Notes: generated by a model from the sequence alone, not told the origin. A stretch of DNA of 64,000 bases from Neobacillus cucumis (GCF_016908975.1 NZ_JAFBEX010000024.1:1-64000), one strand, 5' to 3'. Shown: positions 8,481-17,541, counted from the first letter of the stretch. Numbers and translations are program-made.

Positions 8481-9260
8481 TTGGGAGAATTTATGAATGG
8501 CAGCTCATGTATTCCTTATTTGCGATTTGGTGAGGGTGAACCATTAGTTTTTATTCATGGACTTGGGGAAGTGAAAGAGGGCTGGGCCAATCAGTTTGAG
8601 TTTGCCGATCAGTACGATTTAATCATACCTGATTTACGTGGTCATGGAGAGTATCAAAGACCTGGAGAAATTTCAATTAAACACTTTGCTGAGGATGTTA
8701 TCAGTCTGTTAAAAGGACTTAGAATTGAGAGCGCACACATTTGCGGCTTGTCGATGGGTGGCATGGTTGCTCAAGAAATTTACCGTCAGGCTCCCGAAAT
8801 GTGCCGTTCATTAATGCTGGTCAGTACCTATCATTATGCACCAGAAACACTTGGAAGGCTCTTCTTAAAATATCAGAAAGCACACATGGAAAATAAATCC
8901 ACCGATATTTTAAGAGAAACTGCAGCAAAGATATGCCTTTATTCTTGGAATAGGGATAATCTTGAAAAATTTTATCAATATTATAAACCTAACCGAGAGT
9001 ACTATTTTAAGGCGATGGAAGCTTGCCTGAAAGTGAATAATTTAACATTACTTCCTAAGATTAAGGTCCCCACATTGATTATTGGCGGTCAATATGATTC
9101 CGTCATTCCTGCCTGGGTCCAGCTATTAATGCATAAACAAATCCCTCATTCCGAATTTGTCATCTTCAGAAACACGGGCCACATCGCTAAACTCGAAGCG
9201 AAGGATAGCTTTAATCGGGTCCTACGAAACTTTTTAAACAAGCATAAAAGGGCAGGTTAA
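8481..9260 (+). CDS. Alpha/beta hydrolase (TTG start)
   Basis: This alpha/beta-hydrolase of about 259 residues shows FIHGLGEVKEGW, the DLRGHGEY loop, the nucleophile elbow GLSMGG (Ser near residue 91), the acid region GGQYDSVIP and His in NTGHIAKLE. The arrangement resembles 3-oxoadipate enol-lactonase or BioH-like hydrolases, but the substrate is unassigned. An AGGAGG site lies seven bases before the TTG at 8481 and too far from the ATG at 8493, so the TTG is chosen. It diverges from desK with 246 bases between. A GGAGG/CCTCC hairpin follows its stop. Confidence 0.82.
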   Translation: MGEFMNGSSCIPYLRFGEGEPLVFIHGLGEVKEGWANQFEFADQYDLIIPDLRGHGEYQRPGEISIKHFAEDVISLLKGLRIESAHICGLSMGGMVAQEIYRQAPEMCRSLMLVSTYHYAPETLGRLFLKYQKAHMENKSTDILRETAAKICLYSWNRDNLEKFYQYYKPNREYYFKAMEACLKVNNLTLLPKIKVPTLIIGGQYDSVIPAWVQLLMHKQIPHSEFVIFRNTGHIAKLEAKDSFNRVLRNFLNKHKRAG

Positions 9261-9280
9261 AGGAGGGAATAAACCTCCTT
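9260..9280 (+). terminator. Hairpin after the alpha/beta hydrolase
   Basis: AAGGAGG (9260-9266) pairs with CCTCCTT (9274-9280). The following tract is pyrimidine-rich but is not a clean T run, so it is a weak terminator candidate. Confidence 0.4.
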
Positions 9281-9331
9281 CCCTCTTGCCTATACATATA
9301 TATTTACTTGTACCTGATATTATTACAAATT

Positions 9332-10405
9332 TTAAAGCGGATTTGAACGACTAGAAGCCCATTGATGGACAATTTTGGCAAATTGGCCCGTTAGTACTAA
9401 ACTTACATGACCTGCTTCAACTGTAATATAAGTTTTATCCTTGCTAGAGACTAAATCCATTATCGGTTTACTTTGATCTTCGAGAATTAAATTATCTCGT
9501 GAACCAGAAACCACAAACAAATTAGACTTTATATTTTTTAAATCTGCTCTTTTATTGCCGACCATCATTTCCCCCTTAACAAGCTTGTTCTCTTTAAAGA
9601 GGTCATGTGCCAATTGTCGGTATGCTTCTCCTGCTAAGGGAACGTGGTCTTGAGTCCATTTATTCATCCGCCGCCATTTTTCAACATACTGTGGATCATG
9701 TGCTTGATGTAAGAGCTTGGTGTAATTTGTAAAATTGATTGGCGAACCGATTGCTTGAAACATGCCTTCCACTAATTTTGGAGGTATTATTCCATAAGTA
9801 TCGATAAACCGCTCAAAATTAATATCTCCTTCTCTAAAACCCTCAGCCCACTTTTCCGGCCCACAAAATGGTTCAAAATCAATTGGTACAGTTGCTACAA
9901 TTAAATTTTTAATTGGCTCTTCCGCAATGGATGCATAGATGGAGGCAATCGTGCCCCCTAAACAATAGCCGATAAGGGTTATTTCCTCAGCATCTGAGTG
10001 GCGAAGTGCCCGTTTTACCGCTATACGTAGGTATTTCTCTATATACGTATCAATCCCTAAATGTTTATCTTCATAACCAGGTGAACCCCAGTCTAACAAA
10101 TACACTTCGTAGCCCATATTAGTAAGTCCTTCAATCACACTTGTTTTAGGGCCAATATCTAAAATGTATGGTTTATTAAATAAAGAGTAGACAAAAAATA
10201 ATGGAATTTCATATTTTTTCTCTTTAGCTGGATAATGCCAAAGTACAGATTTATTCTTTCTCCAAATTTCGTTTTTAGGAGTTTGACTAATTTTGGGGTC
10301 AGGCTCACTTAAAATCATAAACAGATTAACCCAGCGCTCCATTTCTTTGTCATAATCCAATGTGGGTAAGAATTCTTTTAAAGCTGAATCATCTGCCAAT
10401 GGCAT
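9332..10405 (-). CDS. phaC: Class IV polyhydroxyalkanoate synthase catalytic subunit PhaC
   Basis: This polymerase of 357 residues has the lipase-like box with cysteine nucleophile, GYCLGG (Cys near residue 147), an Asp in VSGSRDNLI near 302 and His in EAGHVSLVL near 331. That is the PHA synthase Cys-Asp-His triad. The short length is typical of the class III/IV enzymes that need a PhaE or PhaR partner. It is the last gene of the operon, 12 bases after phaR. The acetoacetyl-CoA reductase gene phaB, which I recall between phaR and phaC in B. megaterium, is absent here. Confidence 0.92.
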   Translation of the reverse strand: MPLADDSALKEFLPTLDYDKEMERWVNLFMILSEPDPKISQTPKNEIWRKNKSVLWHYPAKEKKYEIPLFFVYSLFNKPYILDIGPKTSVIEGLTNMGYEVYLLDWGSPGYEDKHLGIDTYIEKYLRIAVKRALRHSDAEEITLIGYCLGGTIASIYASIAEEPIKNLIVATVPIDFEPFCGPEKWAEGFREGDINFERFIDTYGIIPPKLVEGMFQAIGSPINFTNYTKLLHQAHDPQYVEKWRRMNKWTQDHVPLAGEAYRQLAHDLFKENKLVKGEMMVGNKRADLKNIKSNLFVVSGSRDNLILEDQSKPIMDLVSSKDKTYITVEAGHVSLVLTGQFAKIVHQWASSRSNPL

Positions 10406-10417
10406 GTTCCCTTCTTT

Positions 10418-10984
10418 CTATTCTCCTGAAACTGTGTTCGTTAATACAGGTTCTTCGGCCTTTTTGTCGTTAATAAGTTCTTTTAAGGTTTGAAATTCTT
10501 GTTTAAAATCATTTAATTTTAATAATTCAAATTTCAATTCTTGCAGCTCAGCATGTAAACTTTTTGTTTCCACTATTTCTTTTTTGGTCTTCACTAACTC
10601 CGTTTTTAATTGCTTCGTGAGTTTAATGATTTCCTTGGATACTTCAACAACCGTTTCAATTTCTTTATTTTGTGAATTTACAGATTCCTGCAATTCGCAA
10701 ATTTGCTCCTCCAAAGCCTTCATTTTCGTTTCAGCTTGAAGGGTTATGTTAGCCACATTTGTCACATCATTTTTCGTTGGCAGATTCAAAACACTTGCTA
10801 ATGCTTCCTGATTCTTTTTTAAAGATTCAAGATAACTCGAATGCAGATTAGTCCCATTATGTGACATTTTTATGAATTCCTTGTTATTTTTTAATAGATT
10901 GATAAAATCGTTGATTTGCTTTTCCCACAATAAACTAAATTTATGAAGAGTCTCATATGGTTCAAAAGAATTATTGTCAGACAT
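10418..10984 (-). CDS. phaR: PHA synthase subunit PhaR
   Basis: This is a 188-residue, mostly coiled-coil protein. Near the N-terminus it has the segment VLNLPTKNDVTNVA, which matches the conserved motif of PhaE/PhaR-type partners of class III/IV synthases. It is followed by a long heptad region (residues about 90-175) rich in E, K and L. Its position directly before phaC supports the class IV PhaR assignment, a cofactor required for polymerase activity, not the unrelated DNA-binding PhaR. The start ATG follows GAGG. Confidence 0.82.
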   Translation of the reverse strand: MSDNNSFEPYETLHKFSLLWEKQINDFINLLKNNKEFIKMSHNGTNLHSSYLESLKKNQEALASVLNLPTKNDVTNVANITLQAETKMKALEEQICELQESVNSQNKEIETVVEVSKEIIKLTKQLKTELVKTKKEIVETKSLHAELQELKFELLKLNDFKQEFQTLKELINDKKAEEPVLTNTVSGE

Positions 10985-11016
10985 CTGCTTTCACCTCATC
11001 TAATTTGTTTACTCTA

Positions 11017-11613
11017 TTACCATTTCAAGTAATTTTGAAAAGGTAAAATCGCTGATTTAACCTGTTTCGCAAAGCCATCAACGAATAATTTTTGATTTTC
11101 ATATAAAACATTCGTTGTTTTTTTCACACTATCGATATATTGTTCGCGGCCTTTTTTACTCATAGAAATATATTGTTCAATTGTTTCTAATGATTTATCG
11201 AATGCTTGAATCTGTCCAGTTGTTAGGGTTTGAACAGGTGTAACGAAAGCCTGTGCCGAATTATTCTGGATATCCTCCAGTACTTGATTGATCTCTTCAT
11301 AGGACTTTAAAGGAAAGAAATTCTGCCATGCTGTAGTACTCATTAAGAGTTCTTCTCGTGTTGACTTTTCCCATTCCTTTAGTTCCGAACCGAATTGGGT
11401 CGCTAATGAAATCATGTTTTCTTGATTTTGTTTTGCTTTTTCAACATAATCCTGTACTGTCTCTAGGTAAAGCTCATCTAGTTCGTTAAAGCGCTCTGCC
11501 CATGTATCTAATTGGTCTAATCCTAACTTCCAAAATAGGTCAAGGCTTGAGAGTTCCTGTTCTATCTCCTCATTTCCTTGTTTTTCTAATACTTTTTCAT
11601 TATTTTTTGCCAT
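11017..11613 (-). CDS. phaP: Phasin-like PHA granule protein (PhaP)
   Basis: This is an amphipathic helical protein of about 198 residues, without membrane segments or recognisable enzyme motifs. It is aromatic-rich near the C-terminus (SAILPFQNYLKW). Its size and position in the PHA operon fit the Bacillus granule-associated phasin PhaP. The ATG at 11613 has AAGGAGG nine bases upstream and overlaps the preceding gene by 14 bases; the open frame further upstream is not used. It could instead be another synthase-associated helical subunit. Confidence 0.68.
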   Translation of the reverse strand: MAKNNEKVLEKQGNEEIEQELSSLDLFWKLGLDQLDTWAERFNELDELYLETVQDYVEKAKQNQENMISLATQFGSELKEWEKSTREELLMSTTAWQNFFPLKSYEEINQVLEDIQNNSAQAFVTPVQTLTTGQIQAFDKSLETIEQYISMSKKGREQYIDSVKKTTNVLYENQKLFVDGFAKQVKSAILPFQNYLKW

Positions 11614-12076
11614 TTTTGAATTCCTCCTTATCAATCTCCATTTCAAATAGTTGCTTTAACTCCTGAAGGTCCTCTTCTAATGTCTTAATAGTAGACTTTC
11701 GTCTATCTTGCATCTCACTCTTTAGGTAGGTAGACCATTCCTGAAGTAATTGCCGTAACACTACCAGCTTTTTTTGATTGGCTTTTTGCAGTTTAAGTGT
11801 CTGGTAAATGGATTCATCTAAAGAATCAATCCCCTCTACCACATCTATGATTCTATTAGAAAGGTCAGCAAAATCATCCTTAGTGGCAAGTCCCATACGA
11901 TTTAACCATCTAGTCGTCAATCGCTTATAGATTCTTAATTCCCTCAGATGTGAATCTAGTGCCTTTCCAACTGCCACTGTAAAGGCCCGGGAATTGGTGC
12001 TAGCATGAATTCTTTTATTTATTTCTTCTTCGAGTTGTTTATAAAATTGATTCACGTCTTGCTGTTTAGAATTCAT
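11600..12076 (-). CDS. PhaE/PhaR-like coiled-coil protein, first gene of the PHA operon
   Basis: The protein is about 158 residues and highly charged. The segment WLNRMGLATKDDFADLSNRI resembles the LPTK(S)DVxxLA motif of PhaE/PhaR synthase partners and phasins, and a coiled coil follows. In position it matches phaQ (a repressor in B. megaterium), but the sequence looks more like a synthase-partner protein, so no symbol is given. The ATG at 12076 has AGAGG six bases upstream; the in-frame TTG at 12121 has none. It starts the operon and overlaps phaP. Confidence 0.65.
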   Translation of the reverse strand: MNSKQQDVNQFYKQLEEEINKRIHASTNSRAFTVAVGKALDSHLRELRIYKRLTTRWLNRMGLATKDDFADLSNRIIDVVEGIDSLDESIYQTLKLQKANQKKLVVLRQLLQEWSTYLKSEMQDRRKSTIKTLEEDLQELKQLFEMEIDKEEFKNGKK

Positions 12077-12229
12077 GTTTAACCTCTTATATTCCTGCCC
12101 ATTAAAGATTTTCTCTTCCAAATTGTATTATTTCTTCATCTGTTACCAAAAATCCTCCTTTTAACATTACAAAACCGTTTACAATTTCACCACGGTAAAT
12201 TCAGGAAATTTCTCTGGTCTCATTAACCC

Positions 12230-12439
12230 TCAAAATCTCCCTGACCTAAAAATGGAAAATATCAGCAGTAACGACATCAATGTCCCCAAGCCAAAACCGA
12301 TTTCTACTAAAGGTACCTTTGTCAAAAGGACGGAGGTTTGTCCTGCTAGGGAGGCCCCAATAATCACACCAACCATAACAATACTAAATGAGAGTAAAAC
12401 AATACTAAACGAAAACCGATTACTAATTTGGTTTAATTT
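12230..12439 (-). pseudogene. In-frame C-terminal continuation of the AarF/UbiB gene beyond a TAA
   Basis: After the TAA at 12440-12442 the same frame stays open for 69 codons to a TGA at 12230. It reads KLNQISNRFSFSIVLLSFSI, a glycine-rich turn, then a second hydrophobic stretch ending SIFRSGRF. This is the two-helix membrane tail that AarF/UbiB proteins of Bacillus normally have. With it the protein would be about 560 residues, the family norm. A single T-to-A change (TTA Leu to TAA) would explain the break. The TAA lies inside a run of eight T and five A. Confidence 0.85.
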
Positions 12440-13912
12440 TTAAAAAAAATCATCTAACTCAGGTGTTGAAATTTCGACCCTCATTTTTCCCTTTTTCATA
12501 ATCGATGTAAAATCCTTCACCGTTTTGGGGAATTCATTCATAATTTCACTGTACTCGAATAAGTGGTTCCAAACCTTTTCTGCTACATTTTTAGGTTTGA
12601 GGCGATCCTTTACGATTTGTTTCCCAAATGGTTCAGCCACTTTAATAATACTTAAATCTGGGTCAAGCTTTTCCACAATCCCTTCAATCGTAAGCAGAGT
12701 CTTCCCTAATATCGTTAAATCTGTTGGAATTTGAATTCGATGCCGATACGCGACTGAAAATAGCTCATTCACTGCCTGCCCCGCCTTCATTTCACTAAAT
12801 GAGATACTGATATACTTGTCACGTAGTTGATCTACATCCGCCTTTAACTTGACCAAATTGACATCTTCCGGAACTAATCCCATATTCGTAATCGTTCTAA
12901 CCACTTCATCCGTATTTTGATTCATCAACGCTATCATAAAGGAGGCGATGTGTGACTTCATTTGGTTCGTTAAACGACCTACAATTCCAAAATCTAAAAA
13001 GGCAATGACATCACCGGGTAATGCCAGAATATTTCCTGGATGTGGGTCCCCATGAAAAAAACCATCCAATAAAATCTGCTGAAAAACAGTATGAACGACT
13101 CGTTCGGCAAGAACTTTTTTATCATAGCCGTCCCGTTCTAATTTTTCTGTTTCATTTAATTTAATGCCCTCGATATATTCCATCGTTAGTACTTTTGATG
13201 TGGTATAATCCCAATTAATTTTTGGAATCCTTACTTTTGGATTATCCTTGAATTGTCTCGCAATCCTTTCGGTGTTACGTCCCTCATTTTCGTAGTCTAG
13301 TTCTTGACGGATTGACTGGGCTAGTTCGGTAACAATTTCACGGATTTGGTATCTTACAGCCCATTCTAACCGTGATTCCGCTAATCTTGCCAGATCCTGC
13401 AAAATCTCTAAATCCGTCTCAATCATATGTTGGATATTGGGACGTTGTACCTTGACGGCAACCCGTTCTCCTGATAAAAGAGATGCATAATGCACCTGTC
13501 CAATGGAGGCGGCTGCTAAAGGGAATTCACTAAATTCCGCAAAGGACTCTTCGATTGGCTGTTCAAATTCCTGTTCAATTATCTTCTTTACCTCTGCAAA
13601 CGGAAAATGGGGCACTTGATCTTGAAGCTTTTCCAATTCTTGAATAATTTCGCTTGGAATCACATCAGGCCTTGTACTGACAATCTGCCCAATCTTAATA
13701 AAAGTTGGTCCTAATTCTTCTAAAAATAGTCTTAATCTTTCACCTGTCGTTTTACTTGTAATGGTCATATTTCCTTCGGTAAACAGCTTTTTAGGAACAG
13801 ATAATAAATCTATCAGCCCTAATTCATTCATAACATATCCAAATCCGTATCGAGTAAAAGCATAGACGATATCCCTGTAGCGTTGAATATGACGGATTCT
13901 CTTTTTGAGCAT
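12440..13912 (-). CDS. AarF/UbiB (ABC1) family atypical kinase-like protein, apparently truncated
   Basis: This protein-kinase-like protein has the ABC1 features KxGQ (FIKIGQIVSTRPD), AAASIGQVH (the Ala-rich nucleotide loop), VAVKVQRP (the lysine), DGFFHGDPHPGNIL (catalytic loop) and AFLDFGIVG (metal-binding DFG-like). The family supports isoprenoid quinone biosynthesis or lipid handling at the membrane. The frame ends DDFF-stop at 12440, before the usual pair of C-terminal membrane helices, which are found in frame just after the stop. The ATG at 13912 has AGGAG eight bases upstream and is preferred to the GTG at 13921. The kinase-like core is intact, so a soluble product may be made. Confidence 0.85.
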   Translation of the reverse strand: MLKKRIRHIQRYRDIVYAFTRYGFGYVMNELGLIDLLSVPKKLFTEGNMTITSKTTGERLRLFLEELGPTFIKIGQIVSTRPDVIPSEIIQELEKLQDQVPHFPFAEVKKIIEQEFEQPIEESFAEFSEFPLAAASIGQVHYASLLSGERVAVKVQRPNIQHMIETDLEILQDLARLAESRLEWAVRYQIREIVTELAQSIRQELDYENEGRNTERIARQFKDNPKVRIPKINWDYTTSKVLTMEYIEGIKLNETEKLERDGYDKKVLAERVVHTVFQQILLDGFFHGDPHPGNILALPGDVIAFLDFGIVGRLTNQMKSHIASFMIALMNQNTDEVVRTITNMGLVPEDVNLVKLKADVDQLRDKYISISFSEMKAGQAVNELFSVAYRHRIQIPTDLTILGKTLLTIEGIVEKLDPDLSIIKVAEPFGKQIVKDRLKPKNVAEKVWNHLFEYSEIMNEFPKTVKDFTSIMKKGKMRVEISTPELDDFF

Positions 13913-14030
13913 ATTCTTCACTCCTCTTGCTATTTTTGATTCACTAAAATAACGGTCTCATTTTTGTCTATCCTTTTCAAGCATAAATACTAGATTTCGC
14001 TAATTGTTCAATTAATTCATCTAAAAAGAA

Positions 14031-14083
14031 AGACGAAAGCGCTAGACTATCAATCGATAGACTTCAAGCGCTTTCGCCTTTTT
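14031..14083. terminator. Bidirectional terminator
   Basis: CGAAAGCGCT (14034-14043) and AGCGCTTTCG (14067-14076) form a 10-bp stem with an inner stem around TATCAATCGATA. T-rich tracts follow on both strands. It terminates the aldo/keto reductase gene on the minus strand. Confidence 0.75.
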
Positions 14084-14085
14084 CT

Positions 14086-15006
14086 TTACGGAATAATATT
14101 TCCCGCTGCTTTATAAATTTGATACCATTCTTCTCTTGTCAGTCTAATATCAGAACCTTGACAAGCATCTTTCAGGCGCTCAACTTTTGTCGTTCCGAGC
14201 ACAACCTGAATGTTTGCCGGGTGGCGTGTAATCCAAGCGGTGGCAATCGCCGTATTGGTCACACCATATTTTTCAGCAATATTGTCCACTACCTCGTTTA
14301 ACTTCGGATAGGTTTCTACATCACCTAAGAAGGATCCACCAAAAAATCCATGCTGATATGGGGACCAGGCTTGGATGGTAATATCGTTTAAGCGGCTATA
14401 TTCCAAAACACTCATGTCTCGGTTAATTGATTGGTCAACCTTCATATTCAGGGTAATTCCTGAATCAATCATTGGTGTATGCGCAATGCTAAACTGCAGT
14501 TGATTCACTACTAACTTTTGCGGTATGTATTTTTGGAGCAATTCAATCTGAGCAGGATTGTGATTAGATACACCAAAATATTTTACCTTTCCGCTGTTGT
14601 GAAGTTCTTCAAATGCCTCTGCCACCTCAGCAGGTTCCATTAATGGATCAGGACGATGAAGCAGAAGAATATCAAGATACTCAGTATTCAATCGTTTTAA
14701 AATTCCGTCCACTGACTCCACAATATGCTCTTTTGAAAAATCAAAGTAACCATTACGGATACCGCATTTACTCTGCAAAATCATTTTTTCACGGATAGAA
14801 GAATTCATTTGAATCGCTTCTGAAAAAAGTTCCTCTGATTTCCCTTTCCCATAGATATCAGCATGGTCAAAGAAATTAATTCCTTCTTCCATCGCGGAAC
14901 GTATTAAGTTCTCTGCTTCAGCTACCGAAAGCTGCGGTAATCGCATATTCCCCATGATGATATTTGATACTTGAAGATCAGTATTTGCTATGTTTATGTA
15001 TTTCAA
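14086..15006 (-). CDS. Aldo/keto reductase (YdhF type)
   Basis: The protein has a TIM-barrel aldo/keto reductase layout of 306 residues. The catalytic tetrad can be followed: Asp in NFFDHADIYGKG (Asp near 47, Tyr near 52), Lys in LQSKCGIRNG near 80 and a His in LLLHRPDPLMEP near 121. The NADPH-binding end reads LGTTKVERLKDA. It resembles E. coli YdhF and related oxidoreductases. The start is TTG, with GGAGG eight bases upstream; no ATG with a ribosome site is present. It is monocistronic and may act on a sugar-derived aldehyde, but that is not shown by sequence. Confidence 0.85.
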   Translation of the reverse strand: MKYINIANTDLQVSNIIMGNMRLPQLSVAEAENLIRSAMEEGINFFDHADIYGKGKSEELFSEAIQMNSSIREKMILQSKCGIRNGYFDFSKEHIVESVDGILKRLNTEYLDILLLHRPDPLMEPAEVAEAFEELHNSGKVKYFGVSNHNPAQIELLQKYIPQKLVVNQLQFSIAHTPMIDSGITLNMKVDQSINRDMSVLEYSRLNDITIQAWSPYQHGFFGGSFLGDVETYPKLNEVVDNIAEKYGVTNTAIATAWITRHPANIQVVLGTTKVERLKDACQGSDIRLTREEWYQIYKAAGNIIP

Positions 15007-15087
15007 TTAATAATCCTCCCTTCTAATTCGTTTCTATTATACCTCACATTGAAAGCGGATACCATGATTCTATCTTCATATAATATA

Positions 15088-16059
15088 TCATTTCTCTTTG
15101 ACTGCCTGTTCTCTAAACTCCTTCGGTGTTAGCTCATACTTCCCTTTAAAAATTCGATAGAAATAGCTGATATTATCATAGCCTACCTCCTCAACAATAG
15201 AGGAAATCGGCATTTCCGTACTCTCTAATAATTCCTTTGCTTTGACAAGCCTTCTTTCCTGAAGAAGTTCCTTGAACGTATGCGACGTAGCTTTTTTGAT
15301 TGTTTTACTTAATCCATAATGTGATTGCTTCAATTTTTCGGCTAATTCATATAATGATGCATGTTTGTAATTTTCTTCAATGTATTGTAGGGATTCAACT
15401 ACTAGATAGTGGTTGATAGAAGCTTCCTCCTTCCGCTCCACTAAATCCGTACTCTTAATTAACTCAATCATCAAGAGACCCATATATAACTTGATCGTCG
15501 ATTCTGAAAAAGTTGAAGGATGCATGATCTCATAGATGATTTTTCCAATCATATCTTGAATAGGCTCCACTTCAGCTACTTTAAAATAAAGAAATTGTCC
15601 ATTTTGCGTATTGTTATATAAGCCGCTAATTAAAAAATCACTAACAATATTGCCCGAATTTAAGAACGAAAAAATAAAATCAAAAAAAGCAGGCCGTATG
15701 ATAAAATTGATAACAATATCTTCTTTGGCACAGGCTTTAATTTCATGTTCTATATGTTGATTTAGTAATAACAGTTCACCTTTTTTTAGGGTTATCGGCC
15801 TGCCGCCTGCCGTTTGCTTTAATTCCCCATTATATACATAATTAATTTCGATGTAGTCATGTTTATGTAAAGGAAAATCCACAAAGCGTGTATGCTTTCT
15901 GACCATAATCATTTTATCTTTACTAAGAAATTTTTCACTTTCAATGATGAAATTTGTCTTACTTGTGTAGAGTTCTTTGCTGACATTCTTCCGCTGATCG
16001 AGTATGTTTTTTTCTTCTTCTGTTACTTGAAGGAGTTCACTAAGAAGATCTTGGTTCAT
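15088..16059 (-). CDS. AraC-family transcriptional regulator with N-terminal cupin
   Basis: The N-terminal half is a cupin-type effector domain (FPLHKHDYIEINYVYNGEL, then GELLLLNQHIEHEI). The C-terminal 100 residues form two helix-turn-helix motifs with the AraC signature, ending GYDNISYFYRIFKGKYELTP. It is the same architecture as the regulator at 29989-30975. The ATG at 16059 follows AGGTGA; the ATG at 16092 has no ribosome site. It lies downstream of the rhaM-permease pair with a terminator between, so it is probably their regulator, by context only. Confidence 0.83.
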   Translation of the reverse strand: MNQDLLSELLQVTEEEKNILDQRKNVSKELYTSKTNFIIESEKFLSKDKMIMVRKHTRFVDFPLHKHDYIEINYVYNGELKQTAGGRPITLKKGELLLLNQHIEHEIKACAKEDIVINFIIRPAFFDFIFSFLNSGNIVSDFLISGLYNNTQNGQFLYFKVAEVEPIQDMIGKIIYEIMHPSTFSESTIKLYMGLLMIELIKSTDLVERKEEASINHYLVVESLQYIEENYKHASLYELAEKLKQSHYGLSKTIKKATSHTFKELLQERRLVKAKELLESTEMPISSIVEEVGYDNISYFYRIFKGKYELTPKEFREQAVKEK

Positions 16060-16165
16060 ATACTCACCTATTTCTTGGAGTATTTTACACATTGTTTAGT
16101 CAAATCATATCATATTCTCGTTAAAAAATAGGCATTCCAACTTTATATCCAGGAGGGTACAAAAA

Positions 16166-16191
16166 ACCTGGACTCAATAAAGAATCCAGGT
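16166..16191 (-). terminator. Terminator of the rhaM-permease operon
   Basis: ACCTGGA (16166-16172) pairs with TCCAGGT (16185-16191), and a TTTTTT run follows on the minus strand. Confidence 0.8.
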
Positions 16192-16197
16192 GATATT

Positions 16198-17505
16198 TTA
16201 GACAGCTTTCCCTTTAATGGCTTTTGTTGTGCCAAAGCGTTCTTCTTCAATTTGTTTCAATGTTTTTCCATTTGTATTTGGAGCAAGAAGAATACCGATT
16301 ACACAATGAATCGCCAAGAATACAAGCATAACAATTCCAGCGGTTTTAAATCCTAATTTATCCATTACAGTTGGTAGGATAAAGGACCAGATTGCAATCC
16401 CAAGTCGTACCAGGAAGTACATAATTCCTTGTGCACCTGCACGATATTTTGTCGGGAACAATTCGCTTGCCCACAAACCGTAGAATGCTTGGGCACCGAA
16501 ACCGGCAGCGCTTCCCCAAAGGAGTACGAAAGCAAAGAGTGAGAACCAGTTCATGCCGGTAAAGGTTAGAATTAACCATGCCGCGATTCCCATTACTGCT
16601 CCTATGCCAAACAAGGTACGTCTACTATATTTATCTCCAAATTTCATGAATACAAAATAAGTGGTTGCAACCGTTAAACTCCAAAGAAGAACTTGAAGTA
16701 AGTTTGCTTGTGTTCCAGTTAAACCGCCAACATTTTGATAGATATATGGCATGAAATAACCCATAGCCCCTGCAGTTAAATTCCAGAACAAGTAAATACC
16801 AATTAAAAGAAATAAGGCTTCACGATTTGGTTTAAGACGAAGTAATTCTTTTAATACACCTTTATTATTTTTATTTTTATTGCCTTCTTTCGCTTCTCGT
16901 GCCTTTCCTTCTTTCCAGATAGCTGATTCCGATAATCCCTGGCGGATGTACCATGTAATAAAAGCAATAATCAATAAGTGAATGAAGATAATTCGGCTTC
17001 CTAATAAACCAAGCGGTGCTAGGAGAACAGCGAGTAAAAAGGTAATCGCAGGACCAGTGGACCATGCTAACTGGGCTGTTCCAACATGCGCAGCCCTCTT
17101 GTCGGCTGGCGCTTCTTCTGCGATATATGTCCAAGATGCAGGCACACCAGCACCTACAGCAATCCCTGTAATAATGGTTCCAACTAATAACATAGGGAAG
17201 TTAACAGAAACAGCAATTAATAAGACACCCAGCATATAAGCCAACAAGTCATATGTGTAAATAAATTTCCGACCATATTTGTCACATAAGTAACCGCCAA
17301 ACAATGCTCCCACCGCTGCACCAAATGCATTCGCACTCAATGCACTTAAAAGTCCTACCGCCATATTATCTAAATGCAGATATGCCTGCCACATCGTTAA
17401 ACTACTTGCTGCCGCGATAATCGAACCAGCTTCAATATAGTTTGCCATTGCAACAGAGATGGTCGCTTTCCAACCGGTCGTTTTTTTAGCACCAATCTTT
17501 GCCAT
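16198..17505 (-). CDS. MFS sugar permease, probable L-rhamnose transporter
   Basis: The protein is a major facilitator of about 435 residues with roughly twelve membrane helices. It has the family motif GYLCDKYGRKFIY between helices 2 and 3 and a second copy-like KFGDKYSRRTLFG in the middle. The loop PADKRAAHVGTAQ and the tail NTNGKTLKQIEEERFG are typical of the sugar-porter/SP-like group. An AGGAGG site seven bases before the ATG at 17505 fixes the start; the frame opens upstream. It follows rhaM with a cre-like site between them, so rhamnose uptake is a reasonable inference, not proof. Confidence 0.8.
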   Translation of the reverse strand: MAKIGAKKTTGWKATISVAMANYIEAGSIIAAASSLTMWQAYLHLDNMAVGLLSALSANAFGAAVGALFGGYLCDKYGRKFIYTYDLLAYMLGVLLIAVSVNFPMLLVGTIITGIAVGAGVPASWTYIAEEAPADKRAAHVGTAQLAWSTGPAITFLLAVLLAPLGLLGSRIIFIHLLIIAFITWYIRQGLSESAIWKEGKAREAKEGNKNKNNKGVLKELLRLKPNREALFLLIGIYLFWNLTAGAMGYFMPYIYQNVGGLTGTQANLLQVLLWSLTVATTYFVFMKFGDKYSRRTLFGIGAVMGIAAWLILTFTGMNWFSLFAFVLLWGSAAGFGAQAFYGLWASELFPTKYRAGAQGIMYFLVRLGIAIWSFILPTVMDKLGFKTAGIVMLVFLAIHCVIGILLAPNTNGKTLKQIEEERFGTTKAIKGKAV

Positions 17506-17541
17506 TGTAATACCTCCTAATAATTTATTACACCCATTAAG

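Noticed and set aside
12102..12149. Possible 15-codon leader peptide (TTG start, after AAGGAGGA) ahead of the PHA operon
   Set aside because: The spacing to the TTG is short (about four bases) and the peptide has no features of a regulatory leader; kept only as a possibility.
12252..12443. Plus-strand frame of 63 codons beyond the aarF gene
   Set aside because: It is the antisense of the in-frame membrane tail of aarF, which has clear family similarity on the minus strand.
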